Part shown: piece by piece, positions 28,219 to 37,796 of the stretch
Layout of the letters: every line of letters begins with the position of its first letter
How positions within the stretch are numbered: the stretch's first letter is position 1
From: Sulfurovum sp.
Lineage (GTDB): Bacteria > Campylobacterota > Campylobacteria > Campylobacterales > Sulfurovaceae
Reading direction: 5' to 3'
Assembly: GCA_027068485.1 (NCBI GenBank)
Contig: JAMOSB010000007.1
Span: 110,461 to 174,460 of the forward strand
Length of the DNA stretch: 64,000 nucleotides
The notes under the pieces: model-generated
The model's database searches: none
What the model was told of the DNA's origin: nothing
Seen by the model: only the letters and a program-made list of their open reading frames with translations
Made by a program: the position numbers and the translations under genes

Positions 28219-29019
28219 TTGAAACAGACGCTACGAGGGTTATCTAAAGGTAAAAAAGTGGGTATATTGAGCATGATACTACCACTATTTTTGATGGCAG
28301 AGGTACACGCTAATGCCCAAGATGTACATAATATTATCGATATCTGTACCTCTTCACAGCGGGTGATGAAGGATTATGCACTGATGGGGATGAAGATCGA
28401 GTATCACAATCCCAAAAAAGATCTTGATGCGATGGTGAAGCGTATGGAGCAGGAGATGGAGGTGATGGAGAAGCGTGCTATCTCTAACGCCCTCCATGCA
28501 GAGGAGCTAGCCCTCCATAAAGCGTGGAAGAGTATCGAAGCGGAGCTTCAGAAGAAGCCCACCAAGGCGGGGGCGTTGACCCTTCACCACCATGTCAACA
28601 CCTTTGCCCACCACTGTGAGGTGATGGCAGAGCATCTTGCCAAAGATAGCCATACCAGAGGGATGTATGATGAGGCACTCCTTGGGCGTATCAATCTGGA
28701 TGTCCAAGACCTTGCTGCATCGTATATCATGCATGCGTGGGGTGCTGAGGAGGATACGGAGTACTACAAAGAGGTCAAAGAGATCTTAGCTGACTACCAA
28801 AAAGCCTATGATGAGCTAGAGGGTGCCGATGAGAAGCAGGTCTCAGCGAAGATCAAAGCCCACCTCAAAACAGCCAATAAGCACTTTATGGCGTTTGAGT
28901 TTATGGCGGAGAGTCGGTCTGGTCGGTATGTACCGTTGTTGATTGCAAAGAAGGCGGATAAGATCTATACAGGGATCAAGAAGATACTAAAAGAAGAAGA
29001 GAGTGAGGTAGAGAAATGA
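28219..29019 (+). CDS. Exported PilJ-like (type IV pili MCP N-terminal-type) protein, first of pair
   Basis: A 266-residue exported helical protein. The start is TTG 28219 with AAAGGAG 5 bases upstream; the frame extends further up but without such a site. A signal peptide (LSMILPLFLMAEVHANA) is followed by DICTSSQRVMKDYALMGM, a sequence resembling the PilJ/NIT-type ligand-sensing helix of type IV pili methyl-accepting transducers, and a helical, Lys/Glu-rich remainder without membrane helices or signalling domain. It overlaps the next gene by ATGA. Function is unknown; together with its neighbours it may be a soluble periplasmic sensor. Confidence 0.7.
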   Translation: MKQTLRGLSKGKKVGILSMILPLFLMAEVHANAQDVHNIIDICTSSQRVMKDYALMGMKIEYHNPKKDLDAMVKRMEQEMEVMEKRAISNALHAEELALHKAWKSIEAELQKKPTKAGALTLHHHVNTFAHHCEVMAEHLAKDSHTRGMYDEALLGRINLDVQDLAASYIMHAWGAEEDTEYYKEVKEILADYQKAYDELEGADEKQVSAKIKAHLKTANKHFMAFEFMAESRSGRYVPLLIAKKADKIYTGIKKILKEEESEVEK

Positions 29020-29777
29020 GAAGTCTAATCAGTAAAAAAGCACTGGGTGTAGGGATTGCGTGTTTGGTACTTGGGAGTAGCGGACTCTTTGCTAAGAGTG
29101 TATCGCATGAGGCGTTGGTACAAGCAGAGGGGATCAAGATGCTCTCTCAAGATCTAGCCAAAAACTACTTCTATATCGAAGAGGGGATTCAGGTCGCCTC
29201 TGCCAAGAAGGCACTCAAGGGTGATATGCTCTCTCTTGATGAGAAGATACAGAAGCTTCAAGTGAGTGTGACCAACAAGAAAGATCAGCGGGTTGTGGAG
29301 TTTATGCTCTTCTCTATGGATGAGCTAAAAGCGATTATGAAAGAGAAGTTTAACGCAGAGAATGGGGGGTTGATACTTGACTACACCGAGACACTCCTAG
29401 AGGGGTCTGAGTCTATCTCCAAACACAACAGCGGTAAAAAAGCTACTATGCTTGATACGGTCGAAGAGATGGCGTTTTTGCTAGAGCGTGCCTCAAAGTA
29501 CTATATCGCGTTTCGTGCGGGGTATACCGATGATATCAATATCGAGCAGGCGAAGCATGCGGTGGAGGAGTTTGAGACACTTCTTAGACAAGTCGAATCA
29601 CACGCATATGTCGATGGTGGTGCGATCAAAGCGGTCAAAAAGCTCACCAAGTATTGGCCAGCGAGTAAGAGCTTCTATCTTGGGATCAAAGAGAGTGAAC
29701 TCCCTACGATTGTCTTCATCTCTACGAAGCATATGAAAAAAGCACTCGATAGACTCATCGTGCATCATCAAAAATAG
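29016..29777 (+). CDS. Exported PilJ-like protein, second of pair
   Basis: A 253-residue exported protein with a signal peptide (VGIACLVLGSSGLFA) and a helical body whose first segment, EALVQAEGIKMLSQDLAKNY, follows the PilJ-domain pattern (repeated Gln-x-x-x-Ser-Gln with Lys-x-Tyr). No transmembrane anchor after the signal and no output domain. It is coupled to the first PilJ-like gene and lies 106 bases before a hybrid kinase with a related-looking helical sensor. Not a recognised named gene. Confidence 0.7.
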   Translation: MRSLISKKALGVGIACLVLGSSGLFAKSVSHEALVQAEGIKMLSQDLAKNYFYIEEGIQVASAKKALKGDMLSLDEKIQKLQVSVTNKKDQRVVEFMLFSMDELKAIMKEKFNAENGGLILDYTETLLEGSESISKHNSGKKATMLDTVEEMAFLLERASKYYIAFRAGYTDDINIEQAKHAVEEFETLLRQVESHAYVDGGAIKAVKKLTKYWPASKSFYLGIKESELPTIVFISTKHMKKALDRLIVHHQK

Positions 29778-29883
29778 TACGACATAGAGAATGCTCTCCT
29801 GTTTGGGGGGAGTATCCTAAGAGGGCTTCTAAATGGTACTACACAGTACTCTTTGTAGGTCGTCTAATAAAAAGGGAAATATC

Positions 29884-32800
29884 ATGGTCAAAAAATCTAA
29901 GCGTATCAACCTACTAGTTGGGTTTATCCCTATGCTGATGCTACTGGTAGTGAGTGGCTACTTCACCTTCAACTACATCCAAAGTTATCTTAAGAGCAGT
30001 ACCCTTCTAACAACCATTGAGAGTGTCGAACGCCTCAAGAGTGCTATGCGTGGTATCGTCGATGAGATCTCCTGTGTCGCGACGACCGTGGGAGAGGAGA
30101 GTGATATCAAGGAGGTCTGTAAGGATGCGAGAGCCAACAGTGACAGACTCCTCTTGGCACTCAATCCTGAGCAGATAGAGGAGCCGTTTGTCAAGGTACT
30201 GCGTACGATTATGGGTGATAGACAAAACCATACACTCCAAGAGAGTATGGTAGCCTTAGAGGGCTTGGAGGAGAAGATCAAAAAAGTGCGGTACGATATC
30301 GATACGAGTAAGATTATCGATATTGATATGTTGATCAATGGGGAGTACTATATGGATGTGATCAATCCCATCTATACGACGCTTAAGATGCTAGAGTTTA
30401 TTTCGAGTGAGGGCAAAAGCTATAGCACACTACTCCAGAGACTTCAAGAGATGACTGATATCCACTACTATACTGACCTAGAGGGGATACTGGTGATGTA
30501 CTATATCGCCAGTGATGCTCCCATCCAGTCTGATATCCTCAAGCAGTGGGATAGTGCCATCTCCTCTTCACTACTCCCTTCTCTTGAAGAGGTGGGTAGT
30601 GATGCGATGCCTCTAGGGGCGTTGAAGCGTATCTTTGAGACCAAAGAGCTACGCAATGCGGTTGAGGAGATAGAGAATGTACGGATCGAGCTGATCTCCA
30701 ACCATACACTCGGAGGCTATGGCTACACCCGTAAAGAGTGGTCTGCCCTCATCAACCAGAAACGCAAAGCACTCTACCAAGCGACTGATCTGATCACCAC
30801 CAAACTCTCTAGGGAGATGAGTAGTAGACGCAACCAGAGTCAGCAGATGCTAATGGTCGGTGCAGGGCTGATTGTACTGAGTCTACTCTTTACCCTCTTT
30901 TTGGTGCGATACTACTTCAAGGTCAAAGAGGAGGATAGTGTATTAGAGGGCGTTGTTGAGGGGATTGAGAAGCTCTCCTTGGGCAAACATGATGCCGTCC
31001 TCCCTTCTATCCCTACCAATCTAAGCAACAAAAAAGAGGTCTATAGCTACCTTGAGTCTATCCTCCAGCTCCTCCACAAAAAGGAGATAGAGGCAGCCGA
31101 AGCCAATAAAGCCAAGAGTCACTTCCTCGCCAATATGTCCCATGAGATACGCACCCCACTCAACGGTATCGTAGGGTTTACAGAGCTATTGCGGGAGACT
31201 CCACTCAATGAAGATCAGCGGGAGTTTACCTCTATTATCCATAGTAGTTCAGAGAATCTCCTCTCTATTATCAACGATATCCTTGACCTCTCCAAGATCA
31301 ATGATGCGAAGATGGAACTCGAAGAGATCTCCTTTAATCTCTTTGAGAAGGTGGAGTCAACCGTGGAGATGTTCTCAGCGAAGGTTGAGCAGAAAGATAT
31401 CTCTCTAGGGGTGCTTATAGAGCCGACCCTTGATCCTGTGTGGCTAGGGGATCCCACCAAGATCACACAGGTCTTGACCAATCTTATCGGTAATGCGGTG
31501 AAGTTTACCCCGACTTATGGGAAGATCAGCGTACGGGTGAGTAGTGTGCCGTTGGATGATGAGTATGCTCGGGTGAGTTTCTCAGTGCAGGATTCGGGGA
31601 TAGGGATCGCCAAAGAGGTACAAGCGAAGATCTTTGAGGAGTTCTCTCAAGCTGATGCGGGGACGACACGGGAGTTTGGGGGGACAGGGCTAGGGCTTAC
31701 GATCTCCTCCAAGATGGTCGAGATGATGGGTGGTAAGCTAGAGGTGGCGAGTGAGAAGGACAAAGGGGCGACCTTCTCCTTCTCCTTGGTACTCCAACGA
31801 GACAGTAGCCAACCGCGTAAGCAGGAGCTAAATCTTCAGGGGCTAAGTGTGGGGTTGGCACTGCCTACGGTCACAATCGATCGAGAGATTGATCAGTTTT
31901 TGCGTACCTATGTGGAGGCACTTGGTGCGACCCTCACCACCTACTACTATGATGATCTCTTTGGTGATGAGGGGTGCAGTGTGGTGTTACCTGATGTGAT
32001 GCTCTTTGATCACCACTACGCACGACGAGAGGGGTGGCTCACGACGATACAGTCTTTGGCGTGTGAAAAAGTCCTCATCACTACAGGGAACCTCAAAGGG
32101 CGTATCAACCCCGATATCCACCACTTTAGCTCAGTCGTCTTCTTCCCTATGACACTAGCAAAGACACGCAAAGTCCTCAAAGATATCGGACAGAGTGAGC
32201 AGGTCGATACCGCTACTGCACCGACTTTGGCTCCTAAGCGGATACAGCTCACTGGGGTAGAGGTGCTTGTGGCAGAGGATAACCGCATCAACCAGAAGCT
32301 AATTAAGATCTCTTTAGAGAAGTTTGATCTCAAGGTCACCCTCGTAGATAATGGACAACTTGCCCTAGAGCAACGCAAAGCAGATGAGTATGCCTTGATC
32401 TTTATGGATATACAGATGCCTGTGATGAATGGTATGGAGGCGACAGCGGAGATACTCGCCTATGAAGAAGAGCAGAATCTGCCCCATATCCCTATCATCG
32501 CACTCACCGCCAATGCCCTTTCAGGGGATAGAGAGAAGTATATCAAAGCGGGAATGGATGGCTACCTCTCTAAGCCTATAGAACTCGCTAAGCTAGAGGA
32601 GGTGATAGAGCAGTACTTGACCCAAGACGAGGTAGTAGTCGAGTCTAGCCCTGAAGTGGTAGAGGTGACACCTACTCCAGAGGAGGTCATCCCACTCCAA
32701 GAGCCTGTGGTAACTGCCCCATCCGTAGAGTCCAGAGAGTCTACGCTTAGTCTGGAGGTAGCCAAAGCCGTCACTACACCTTCCACCCCACCTGTGGTGA

Positions 32801-33156
32801 CGCAAGTAGAGCCTACTCTCCCGACCAAAGATACTCTGCTCTGTGTGGTCACACCTCTCCTCGCACGGCTCTACCGCTCCATGCTTACAAGAGCAGGACA
32901 TGAGGTCGAGAGTATCAGCGATCCCAACAGCTTCTTGGATCTTTTGGAGAGTACAAACTACCGCTATGTCTTCTACGAAGCCGAAGCTTTTGGAGAGCAG
33001 GCACGCTTGATGTGTGATGTTGTCACCGATACAGGAGCCAAAGCGATCCTCCTCTCCTCCAAAAAACAATCCGAACTAAGCCAAGAGTGCCTAGAGTGCA
33101 GTGTCCTCACCTCTGATGTACACTTAGATGATGTGAAGGCGATGCTGGAGGGGTAG
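29884..33156 (+). CDS. Large hybrid sensor histidine kinase with helical periplasmic sensor, receiver and two receiver-like domains
   Basis: 1090 residues from ATG 29884 (AAGGGAAA upstream). Order: helix about 9-31; periplasmic helical sensor about 32-315 of NIT/PilJ-like type; helix about 320-345; HisKA with His420 in MSHEIRTPLNG; HATPase with N box NLIGNAVKF (about 532), DSGIGIA and GGTGLGL; a receiver-like domain about 650-775 lacking a clear phosphorylation motif; a true receiver about 800-915 with Asp842 in FMDIQMPVMNG; a Pro/Thr/Val-rich linker; and a final receiver-like domain about 980-1088. No Hpt domain is present, so a separate phosphotransfer partner is expected. Its neighbours upstream are two exported PilJ-like proteins, so the three may form one sensing unit (inferred). 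Confidence 0.9.
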   Translation: MVKKSKRINLLVGFIPMLMLLVVSGYFTFNYIQSYLKSSTLLTTIESVERLKSAMRGIVDEISCVATTVGEESDIKEVCKDARANSDRLLLALNPEQIEEPFVKVLRTIMGDRQNHTLQESMVALEGLEEKIKKVRYDIDTSKIIDIDMLINGEYYMDVINPIYTTLKMLEFISSEGKSYSTLLQRLQEMTDIHYYTDLEGILVMYYIASDAPIQSDILKQWDSAISSSLLPSLEEVGSDAMPLGALKRIFETKELRNAVEEIENVRIELISNHTLGGYGYTRKEWSALINQKRKALYQATDLITTKLSREMSSRRNQSQQMLMVGAGLIVLSLLFTLFLVRYYFKVKEEDSVLEGVVEGIEKLSLGKHDAVLPSIPTNLSNKKEVYSYLESILQLLHKKEIEAAEANKAKSHFLANMSHEIRTPLNGIVGFTELLRETPLNEDQREFTSIIHSSSENLLSIINDILDLSKINDAKMELEEISFNLFEKVESTVEMFSAKVEQKDISLGVLIEPTLDPVWLGDPTKITQVLTNLIGNAVKFTPTYGKISVRVSSVPLDDEYARVSFSVQDSGIGIAKEVQAKIFEEFSQADAGTTREFGGTGLGLTISSKMVEMMGGKLEVASEKDKGATFSFSLVLQRDSSQPRKQELNLQGLSVGLALPTVTIDREIDQFLRTYVEALGATLTTYYYDDLFGDEGCSVVLPDVMLFDHHYARREGWLTTIQSLACEKVLITTGNLKGRINPDIHHFSSVVFFPMTLAKTRKVLKDIGQSEQVDTATAPTLAPKRIQLTGVEVLVAEDNRINQKLIKISLEKFDLKVTLVDNGQLALEQRKADEYALIFMDIQMPVMNGMEATAEILAYEEEQNLPHIPIIALTANALSGDREKYIKAGMDGYLSKPIELAKLEEVIEQYLTQDEVVVESSPEVVEVTPTPEEVIPLQEPVVTAPSVESRESTLSLEVAKAVTTPSTPPVVTQVEPTLPTKDTLLCVVTPLLARLYRSMLTRAGHEVESISDPNSFLDLLESTNYRYVFYEAEAFGEQARLMCDVVTDTGAKAILLSSKKQSELSQECLECSVLTSDVHLDDVKAMLEG

Positions 33157-33262
33157 GGGGTCTTGGCTAAGAGAGTTAAAAGAGGGGGCTAGAGTGGTTT
33201 AGAGGTTCTTTAACTCACACTCTTTGAGGTGTAAATTAAAGGTCTTTTTATCCATCCCGTGA

Positions 33263-33409
33263 AATTTCACTAATCTTGAGGTACGAACAGCACTTAATGA
33301 ATGGATTTATCGCTATCTTTTGACCGACACTATTTTGCAGAAAAATCCTATAGGAGTGGGAGAGGATCGTTTAATCTTCCACCACTACCTCTTTATCCCA
33401 CCCCAATAA
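33263..33409 (+). pseudogene. Possible gene remnant between the hybrid kinase and TauE genes
   Basis: A start-less open frame reading TNLEVRTALNEWIYRYLL, then DTILQKNPIGVGEDRLIF, ending in TAA at 33407-33409, has protein-like composition but no start codon and an in-frame stop just before it. It overlaps the end of the convergent TauE gene by 17 bases. A preceding VKFH in another frame could be part of the same decayed gene. I do not recognise the family. Confidence 0.3.
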
Positions 33410-34136
33410 AATGCAATAGAAGCTTCACGCCCAAGAGGTAGAGGAGGATTGCCATGAGTTGTTTGATGTGGGACTGTTTGAGTTTGAAGTGCATGAGGTA
33501 GTTGCCGATATAGCCACCGATGATGGCACACAGAGCGACCCAGAAGAGGAGTAGCCAGTCAAGCTCAACATAGGTCGCGTAGGTGAAGAAGGAGCCAAGA
33601 GCAGAGAAGGGGACGACGAAGCTCACGGCGATGGCGACTTTTTTGGGTAGGAAGCCTAGTAGAGCGAGGAGGGGGATGAGGATATTGCCCCCGCCTACAC
33701 CCAGTAGTCCCGCGACAAACCCTACCACCGCACCAACGACCCAGAGCAGGAGCTTGGAGTCGGTGTGGAAGAGTGCCTCTTTTTTGCCAAACATCATCAT
33801 AGACGCACTATAGAAGAGCATCAACATAAAGAGAAACTTTACCCCCTCCTCATCGATAAAGCGACTACTATAGGCTCCAATAGGGGCGAAGATGACCATC
33901 ATCGATGCGATGGGAATCACCAAGCGATACTCTACGACTTGACGACGGATATTCATCACGCTAGAGGTGATGGTCGTCGAGGCTCCTGCGAAGAGTCCTA
34001 CCGCTTTGGCGACGGTGAAGTCCATCCCCAAGAAGTTGAGAAGGGGGATGAGTGCTACCCCACTCCCTGCTCCCCCCATTGAGAAGAGGATCGAGAGACT
34101 CAAGGTCAAAAATCCATAGAGAAGATACTCATACAT
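33393..34136 (-). CDS. TauE/SafE-family sulfite/sulfonate exporter-like membrane protein
   Basis: A 247-residue polytopic inner-membrane protein with about eight helices. Diagnostic segments are GGAGSGVALIPLLNFLG near the start and the repeat GLLGVGGGNILIPLLALLG in the second half. Members export sulfite, sulfoacetate or related organosulfur anions, or have unknown cargo. It is a single-gene unit. The substrate is not shown by sequence. Confidence 0.85.
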   Translation of the reverse strand: MYEYLLYGFLTLSLSILFSMGGAGSGVALIPLLNFLGMDFTVAKAVGLFAGASTTITSSVMNIRRQVVEYRLVIPIASMMVIFAPIGAYSSRFIDEEGVKFLFMLMLFYSASMMMFGKKEALFHTDSKLLLWVVGAVVGFVAGLLGVGGGNILIPLLALLGFLPKKVAIAVSFVVPFSALGSFFTYATYVELDWLLLFWVALCAIIGGYIGNYLMHFKLKQSHIKQLMAILLYLLGVKLLLHFIGVG

Positions 34137-34266
34137 CGCTAGACTCCTAAAGTATTTGATTTGCTAATAACTGTTATTGGCTGAACTAATCGGGCGATGA
34201 TACTCTTTTTAGCTTAAAGTTGAAGGGGGGTGAGAGGAGAGGGGGAGGGTATCCCCACAGAGGGGA

Positions 34267-35478
34267 CTAAAACGCCTCTCTATTGGGGGTCTGCTCCTCT
34301 TTTGTCTGGAGGTCTTTGACCCAGAGGGTGCCGTTGGCGAGTTCATCTTCACCGATGAGGACACAGTATCTTGCACCTGCTTTGTCTGCCCCTTTCATAT
34401 GGCTCTTGAAGCCTTTTGGATTGTACTCGACGGTGACTTTGGTCTCTTGGCGTTTGCGTGTGGCGAGGTGGAGGAGTGGGGCAATCCCCTCTGCGACCAT
34501 ACTCCCTAGATAGATCCCCTCACGCGTCGGCTCTGGCATCTGGACAAGCTCCATGATACGCTCTATCCCGATCGCAAAGCCTACAGCGGGGGTGGGTTTG
34601 CCATCGAGGTACTCTACGAGCTTATCGTAGCGTCCGCCCCCTGCGATAGCCGACTGAGCTCCAATCTGGTCACTGACAAACTCAAAGGCACTCTTGTTGT
34701 AGTAGTCGAGTCCGCGTACAAGGTGGGTATCGACACAGTAGGCGATATCGGCACTATCGAGGAGTGCGGTGAGGGTCTTGAAGTCTTGATTACACGACTC
34801 ACAGAGGTGGTCGATGAGCTTAGGAGCGGTTGCTAGTAGGCTCTGACAGGTACTGTTTTTGCAGTCGAGGACACGGATAGGGTTGCTCTGGATACGACGC
34901 TGACAGTCGCCACATAGCTCCTCTTCGATTGTGGTGAGGGTGGTGACAAGATCACGCTTATAGGTGGGCATACAGTCGCTACACCCAAGGGAGTTGAGCT
35001 TGAGTTCATAGCCAATCCCTAGGGCTTGGAAGATCTGTCCTATCATGGTGATGATGGTAAAATCCTCATAGACCGACCCCTCCCCAAAGCTCTCACACCC
35101 AAACTGATGAAACGAGCGTAGCCGTCCCTTTTGGGGGCGTTCGTAGCGAAACATTGAGCCGTAGTAGTAGAACTTCTGCTTGAGGGGTTGGCGGTCGAGC
35201 TTGGCAGAGACAAAGGCACGCACCACCCCTGCTGTCCCTTCAGGACGCATACAGACATCATTGCCCCCTTTGTCCTCAAACTGATACATCTCCTTGGTGA
35301 CGATATCGGAGCTATCACCCACGGAGCGTCTAAAGAGTGCTGTCTCCTCTAGGATAGGGGTCTCGATATAGCCATAGCCGTACCGCTTGGCGATGGTTGT
35401 GGCAGTCTCGATGATATGGTTGAAGCGTTGGCTCTCTTGGAATGTGAGGTCTTTCATACCTCTTAGGGGGTTGATCAT
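34267..35478 (-). CDS. hisS: Histidyl-tRNA synthetase
   Basis: Charges tRNA-His. The 403-residue class II synthetase has motif 1 region at the N-terminus, motif 2 FRYERPQKGRLRSFHQFG, histidine-binding LVRGLDYYNKSAFEF and AGGRYDKLVEYLDG, motif 3 GFAIGIERIMEL and a C-terminal anticodon-binding domain. It has an extra CSDC and CESC pair region in the middle (about 170-225: SLGCSDC, LCGDCQRR, LCESC), which looks like a zinc-binding insertion as in many bacterial HisS. It lies 20 bases after tmk. Confidence 0.97.
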   Translation of the reverse strand: MINPLRGMKDLTFQESQRFNHIIETATTIAKRYGYGYIETPILEETALFRRSVGDSSDIVTKEMYQFEDKGGNDVCMRPEGTAGVVRAFVSAKLDRQPLKQKFYYYGSMFRYERPQKGRLRSFHQFGCESFGEGSVYEDFTIITMIGQIFQALGIGYELKLNSLGCSDCMPTYKRDLVTTLTTIEEELCGDCQRRIQSNPIRVLDCKNSTCQSLLATAPKLIDHLCESCNQDFKTLTALLDSADIAYCVDTHLVRGLDYYNKSAFEFVSDQIGAQSAIAGGGRYDKLVEYLDGKPTPAVGFAIGIERIMELVQMPEPTREGIYLGSMVAEGIAPLLHLATRKRQETKVTVEYNPKGFKSHMKGADKAGARYCVLIGEDELANGTLWVKDLQTKEEQTPNREAF

Positions 35479-35498
35479 GGGGGGTCTCCTTTGTCTAT

Positions 35499-36074
35499 TT
35501 ATAGCTTTAAGTAAGCGAGTATGGTTTGGTGGATATCCTCTATCCCCTTGGTCGCATCGATAAAGAGGTGGGGGATGTTGAGTCGTATGAGGCTCTGCTT
35601 CATCTGCTCTTGGACACGCAGAAGGTAGGTGAGTCCTCGTAGCTCTATGCTATCGGGTCTTTTCGCACCGATGCGTCTGCGTAGGGTCTCCTCATCGGTG
35701 AGGAAGAGGATGACTCTATCGGGTAGTTGTCCCTCCAACGCAAAGCGGTTGAGCCAGAGAAGCTCCTCAAACTCAAACGAGCCATTGGCAAGGGCATACC
35801 CAATCCCTGAGAGAAACCCTCTATCGGAGAGGATTACCTTGTGGGCATTGGGTTTGATGATACTATGGTAGTGTTCGGCTCTATCGGAGAGAAAGAGGAG
35901 AAGCTCCGCACGGTTGGAGCTGATACTCTCATGGAGTAGAATCTCTCGAAGCTTAACGCCAAAGGGGGTACCTCCAGGCTCTTTGGTGGTAAAAATCTCA
36001 GGGACTCTCTGAGCGATTAGGTCGAGTTGGGTACTCTTGCCACAGGTGTCAATCCCCTCAAATAGTACATACAT
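35499..36074 (-). CDS. tmk: Thymidylate kinase
   Basis: Phosphorylates dTMP to dTDP. The 191-residue protein starts with P-loop FEGIDTCGKSTQ, then TKEPGGTPFG with the DR-containing loop LFLSDRAEH and LSDRGFLSGIGY. The lid arginines RRRIGAKRPD are present. It overlaps coaD by TAATG and precedes hisS, a common Campylobacterota order. Confidence 0.96.
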   Translation of the reverse strand: MYVLFEGIDTCGKSTQLDLIAQRVPEIFTTKEPGGTPFGVKLREILLHESISSNRAELLLFLSDRAEHYHSIIKPNAHKVILSDRGFLSGIGYALANGSFEFEELLWLNRFALEGQLPDRVILFLTDEETLRRRIGAKRPDSIELRGLTYLLRVQEQMKQSLIRLNIPHLFIDATKGIEDIHQTILAYLKL

Positions 36075-36550
36075 TAGGCGTTGAACTTTTCGATGAGTTT
36101 GAGGGTAGAGGGGGCAAGAAGGTGGGCGACTTTACCATCAAAGGCGAGGATAGAACGCACCACAGAGGAGCTGACAAAGGCGTGTTCGAGACTAGGCATT
36201 AGGTAGATTGTCTCTAGCTCTTTTTTGAGAGAGGCGTTGGCATAGCCCATCTGTAGCTCATACTCAAAGTCACTCACCGCTCTCAACCCACGGATAATGA
36301 TATTGGCATCGAGTTCATCAGAGAGGTTGACCAAGAGGTTGTCAAATCCTATGACACGGATCTTGGGGTAGGAACGGGTCGCCTCTTGGGTCATCTCGAT
36401 ACGCTGTTGGAGTGTAAACATCGGCTTTTTGGCGTGTGAGTCCGCCACTGCTACGATAATCTCATCAAACATCTTACACGCACGGGTGATGATATCAAGG
36501 TGTCCATTGGTGATAGGGTCAAAGGTGCCAGGGTAGATCGCTCGTCTCAT
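36074..36550 (-). CDS. coaD: Phosphopantetheine adenylyltransferase
   Basis: Fourth step of coenzyme A synthesis. The 158-residue protein begins MRRAIYPGTFDPITNGHLDI with the TxGH nucleotidyltransferase motif; RGLRAVSDFEYE and SSVVRSILAF are also typical. The start is ATG 36550, with GAGGAAA before it; earlier in-frame starts are less likely. Coupled to tmk by TAATG. Confidence 0.97.
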   Translation of the reverse strand: MRRAIYPGTFDPITNGHLDIITRACKMFDEIIVAVADSHAKKPMFTLQQRIEMTQEATRSYPKIRVIGFDNLLVNLSDELDANIIIRGLRAVSDFEYELQMGYANASLKKELETIYLMPSLEHAFVSSSVVRSILAFDGKVAHLLAPSTLKLIEKFNA

Positions 36551-36646
36551 TTTTTCCTCGGTTTCAATACAAACTTTTGCAACGAAAAGCATACCACAAC
36601 TCTCTAAACTTCACTCTTAATTTTGGGATACTTCTGGTCTGCTTTG

Positions 36647-37789
36647 CTATCTCCTATACCGTAGATACTTGGTTATCACCCGAAAGGGTTTGATGAGGAG
36701 ATAGAGGAAGCGTAGGGAAGAGGGGAGTAGTAGGGTATGGCAGTCATTGCGTGAGATGGCAAAGTAGGTGCTGTAGAGGTGTAGGAGCTTGGCTCTTTGG
36801 GTGGGGAGGAGTCTGCGTTGGTAGCGTTGGATGGTGTAGTATCTACGGTAGCTGTGGTGGTGGAGTGTGGGGCTGTTGAGAAGGGTGAGGGTCTCTTGGA
36901 TGAGGGTGTGGGTGGTCTGGTCATAGGGTATCGATGGGGGGAGTGGTGTCCCAAAGAGGTGGTGGGTCAGTGCGAGTCCGACCCACACGGATCGCTGGGC
37001 TTCTATCTCCTTGGCAAACGCCTCTGCCTTCTCCCAATCGAGTGTTGGGTGACTACGGATAAGCTGGTCAAGATCATAGATCCATGCGATGCGTTCCCAT
37101 GCGTGTTTGCCTCCGTGTAGGCAGAGGTAGACTAGATGTATCTCCGTGGAGAGGATGGGGATCGCTCTCTGTTGGAGGCTGATGAGGGTGTGGGTCTGGT
37201 AGAGTTGCGAAAAGGTCGGATGTTTGGCGATCTTCTCACGAAAGAGTCGCCAGTGTAGTTCGATGGTGACACCATTGGGATGGCGGAAGGTCACATCACT
37301 CTCAACCGCTAGACAGGTGGGGTTGTGTAGCAGTGTGATAGGGGTATCGCTGTGGTAGCCTAGTGTGATTAGCTCGTGTGCGACACGCAGTAGGGAAGTG
37401 GACTCAACTAGAAGGTCTATATCACCATATTGACGCAGGGTGATATCTCCATAGGCGATCTGTGCAAGGGGAGCTCCTTTGAGTATGAGTAGTGGGATAT
37501 GAGATGCGTGGAGTCGTGCGACGATACGCAGGAGTTGGGAGGAGAGGAGCATATTGTAGTGGGCGATATGGTGGTAGTCTTGGCGTAGTTGTCTATAGAG
37601 TGGGGTGGAGGTAGAGGGGAGATGTGTGTAGCAGCGTGGGGTGAGTCCGTGGCGATTGGCAAGTAGCAGTAGGAGGGGGGTGAGGGGTGGAGGGGATGTT
37701 TGTGGGGTTGAGGCTAGAGAGAGCAGTGTGAGGAGTGGTGGGTCGAGGTAGTCAGAGAGGATAAGGGGGTGTGGGGTATAGGTCTGCAT
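36647..37789 (-). CDS. Nucleotidyltransferase-family protein (NTP_transf_5 type)
   Basis: A 380-residue soluble protein of the 'uncharacterised nucleotidyltransferase' family: LILKGAPLAQIAYG and RQYGDIDLLVE hold the catalytic Asp pair, followed by IELHWRLF and LCLHGGKHAWERIAWIYDL. Members often sit in polysaccharide or peptide modification clusters and have no settled substrate. ATG 37789 is preferred: a TATAAT ends 7 bases upstream, so the mRNA would be leaderless; a GTG eight codons earlier is the alternative. It is divergent from the outer-membrane protein gene, which precedes a polysaccharide kinase. Confidence 0.8.
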   Translation of the reverse strand: MQTYTPHPLILSDYLDPPLLTLLSLASTPQTSPPPLTPLLLLLANRHGLTPRCYTHLPSTSTPLYRQLRQDYHHIAHYNMLLSSQLLRIVARLHASHIPLLILKGAPLAQIAYGDITLRQYGDIDLLVESTSLLRVAHELITLGYHSDTPITLLHNPTCLAVESDVTFRHPNGVTIELHWRLFREKIAKHPTFSQLYQTHTLISLQQRAIPILSTEIHLVYLCLHGGKHAWERIAWIYDLDQLIRSHPTLDWEKAEAFAKEIEAQRSVWVGLALTHHLFGTPLPPSIPYDQTTHTLIQETLTLLNSPTLHHHSYRRYYTIQRYQRRLLPTQRAKLLHLYSTYFAISRNDCHTLLLPSSLRFLYLLIKPFRVITKYLRYRR

Positions 37790-37796
37790 GAGAGAG

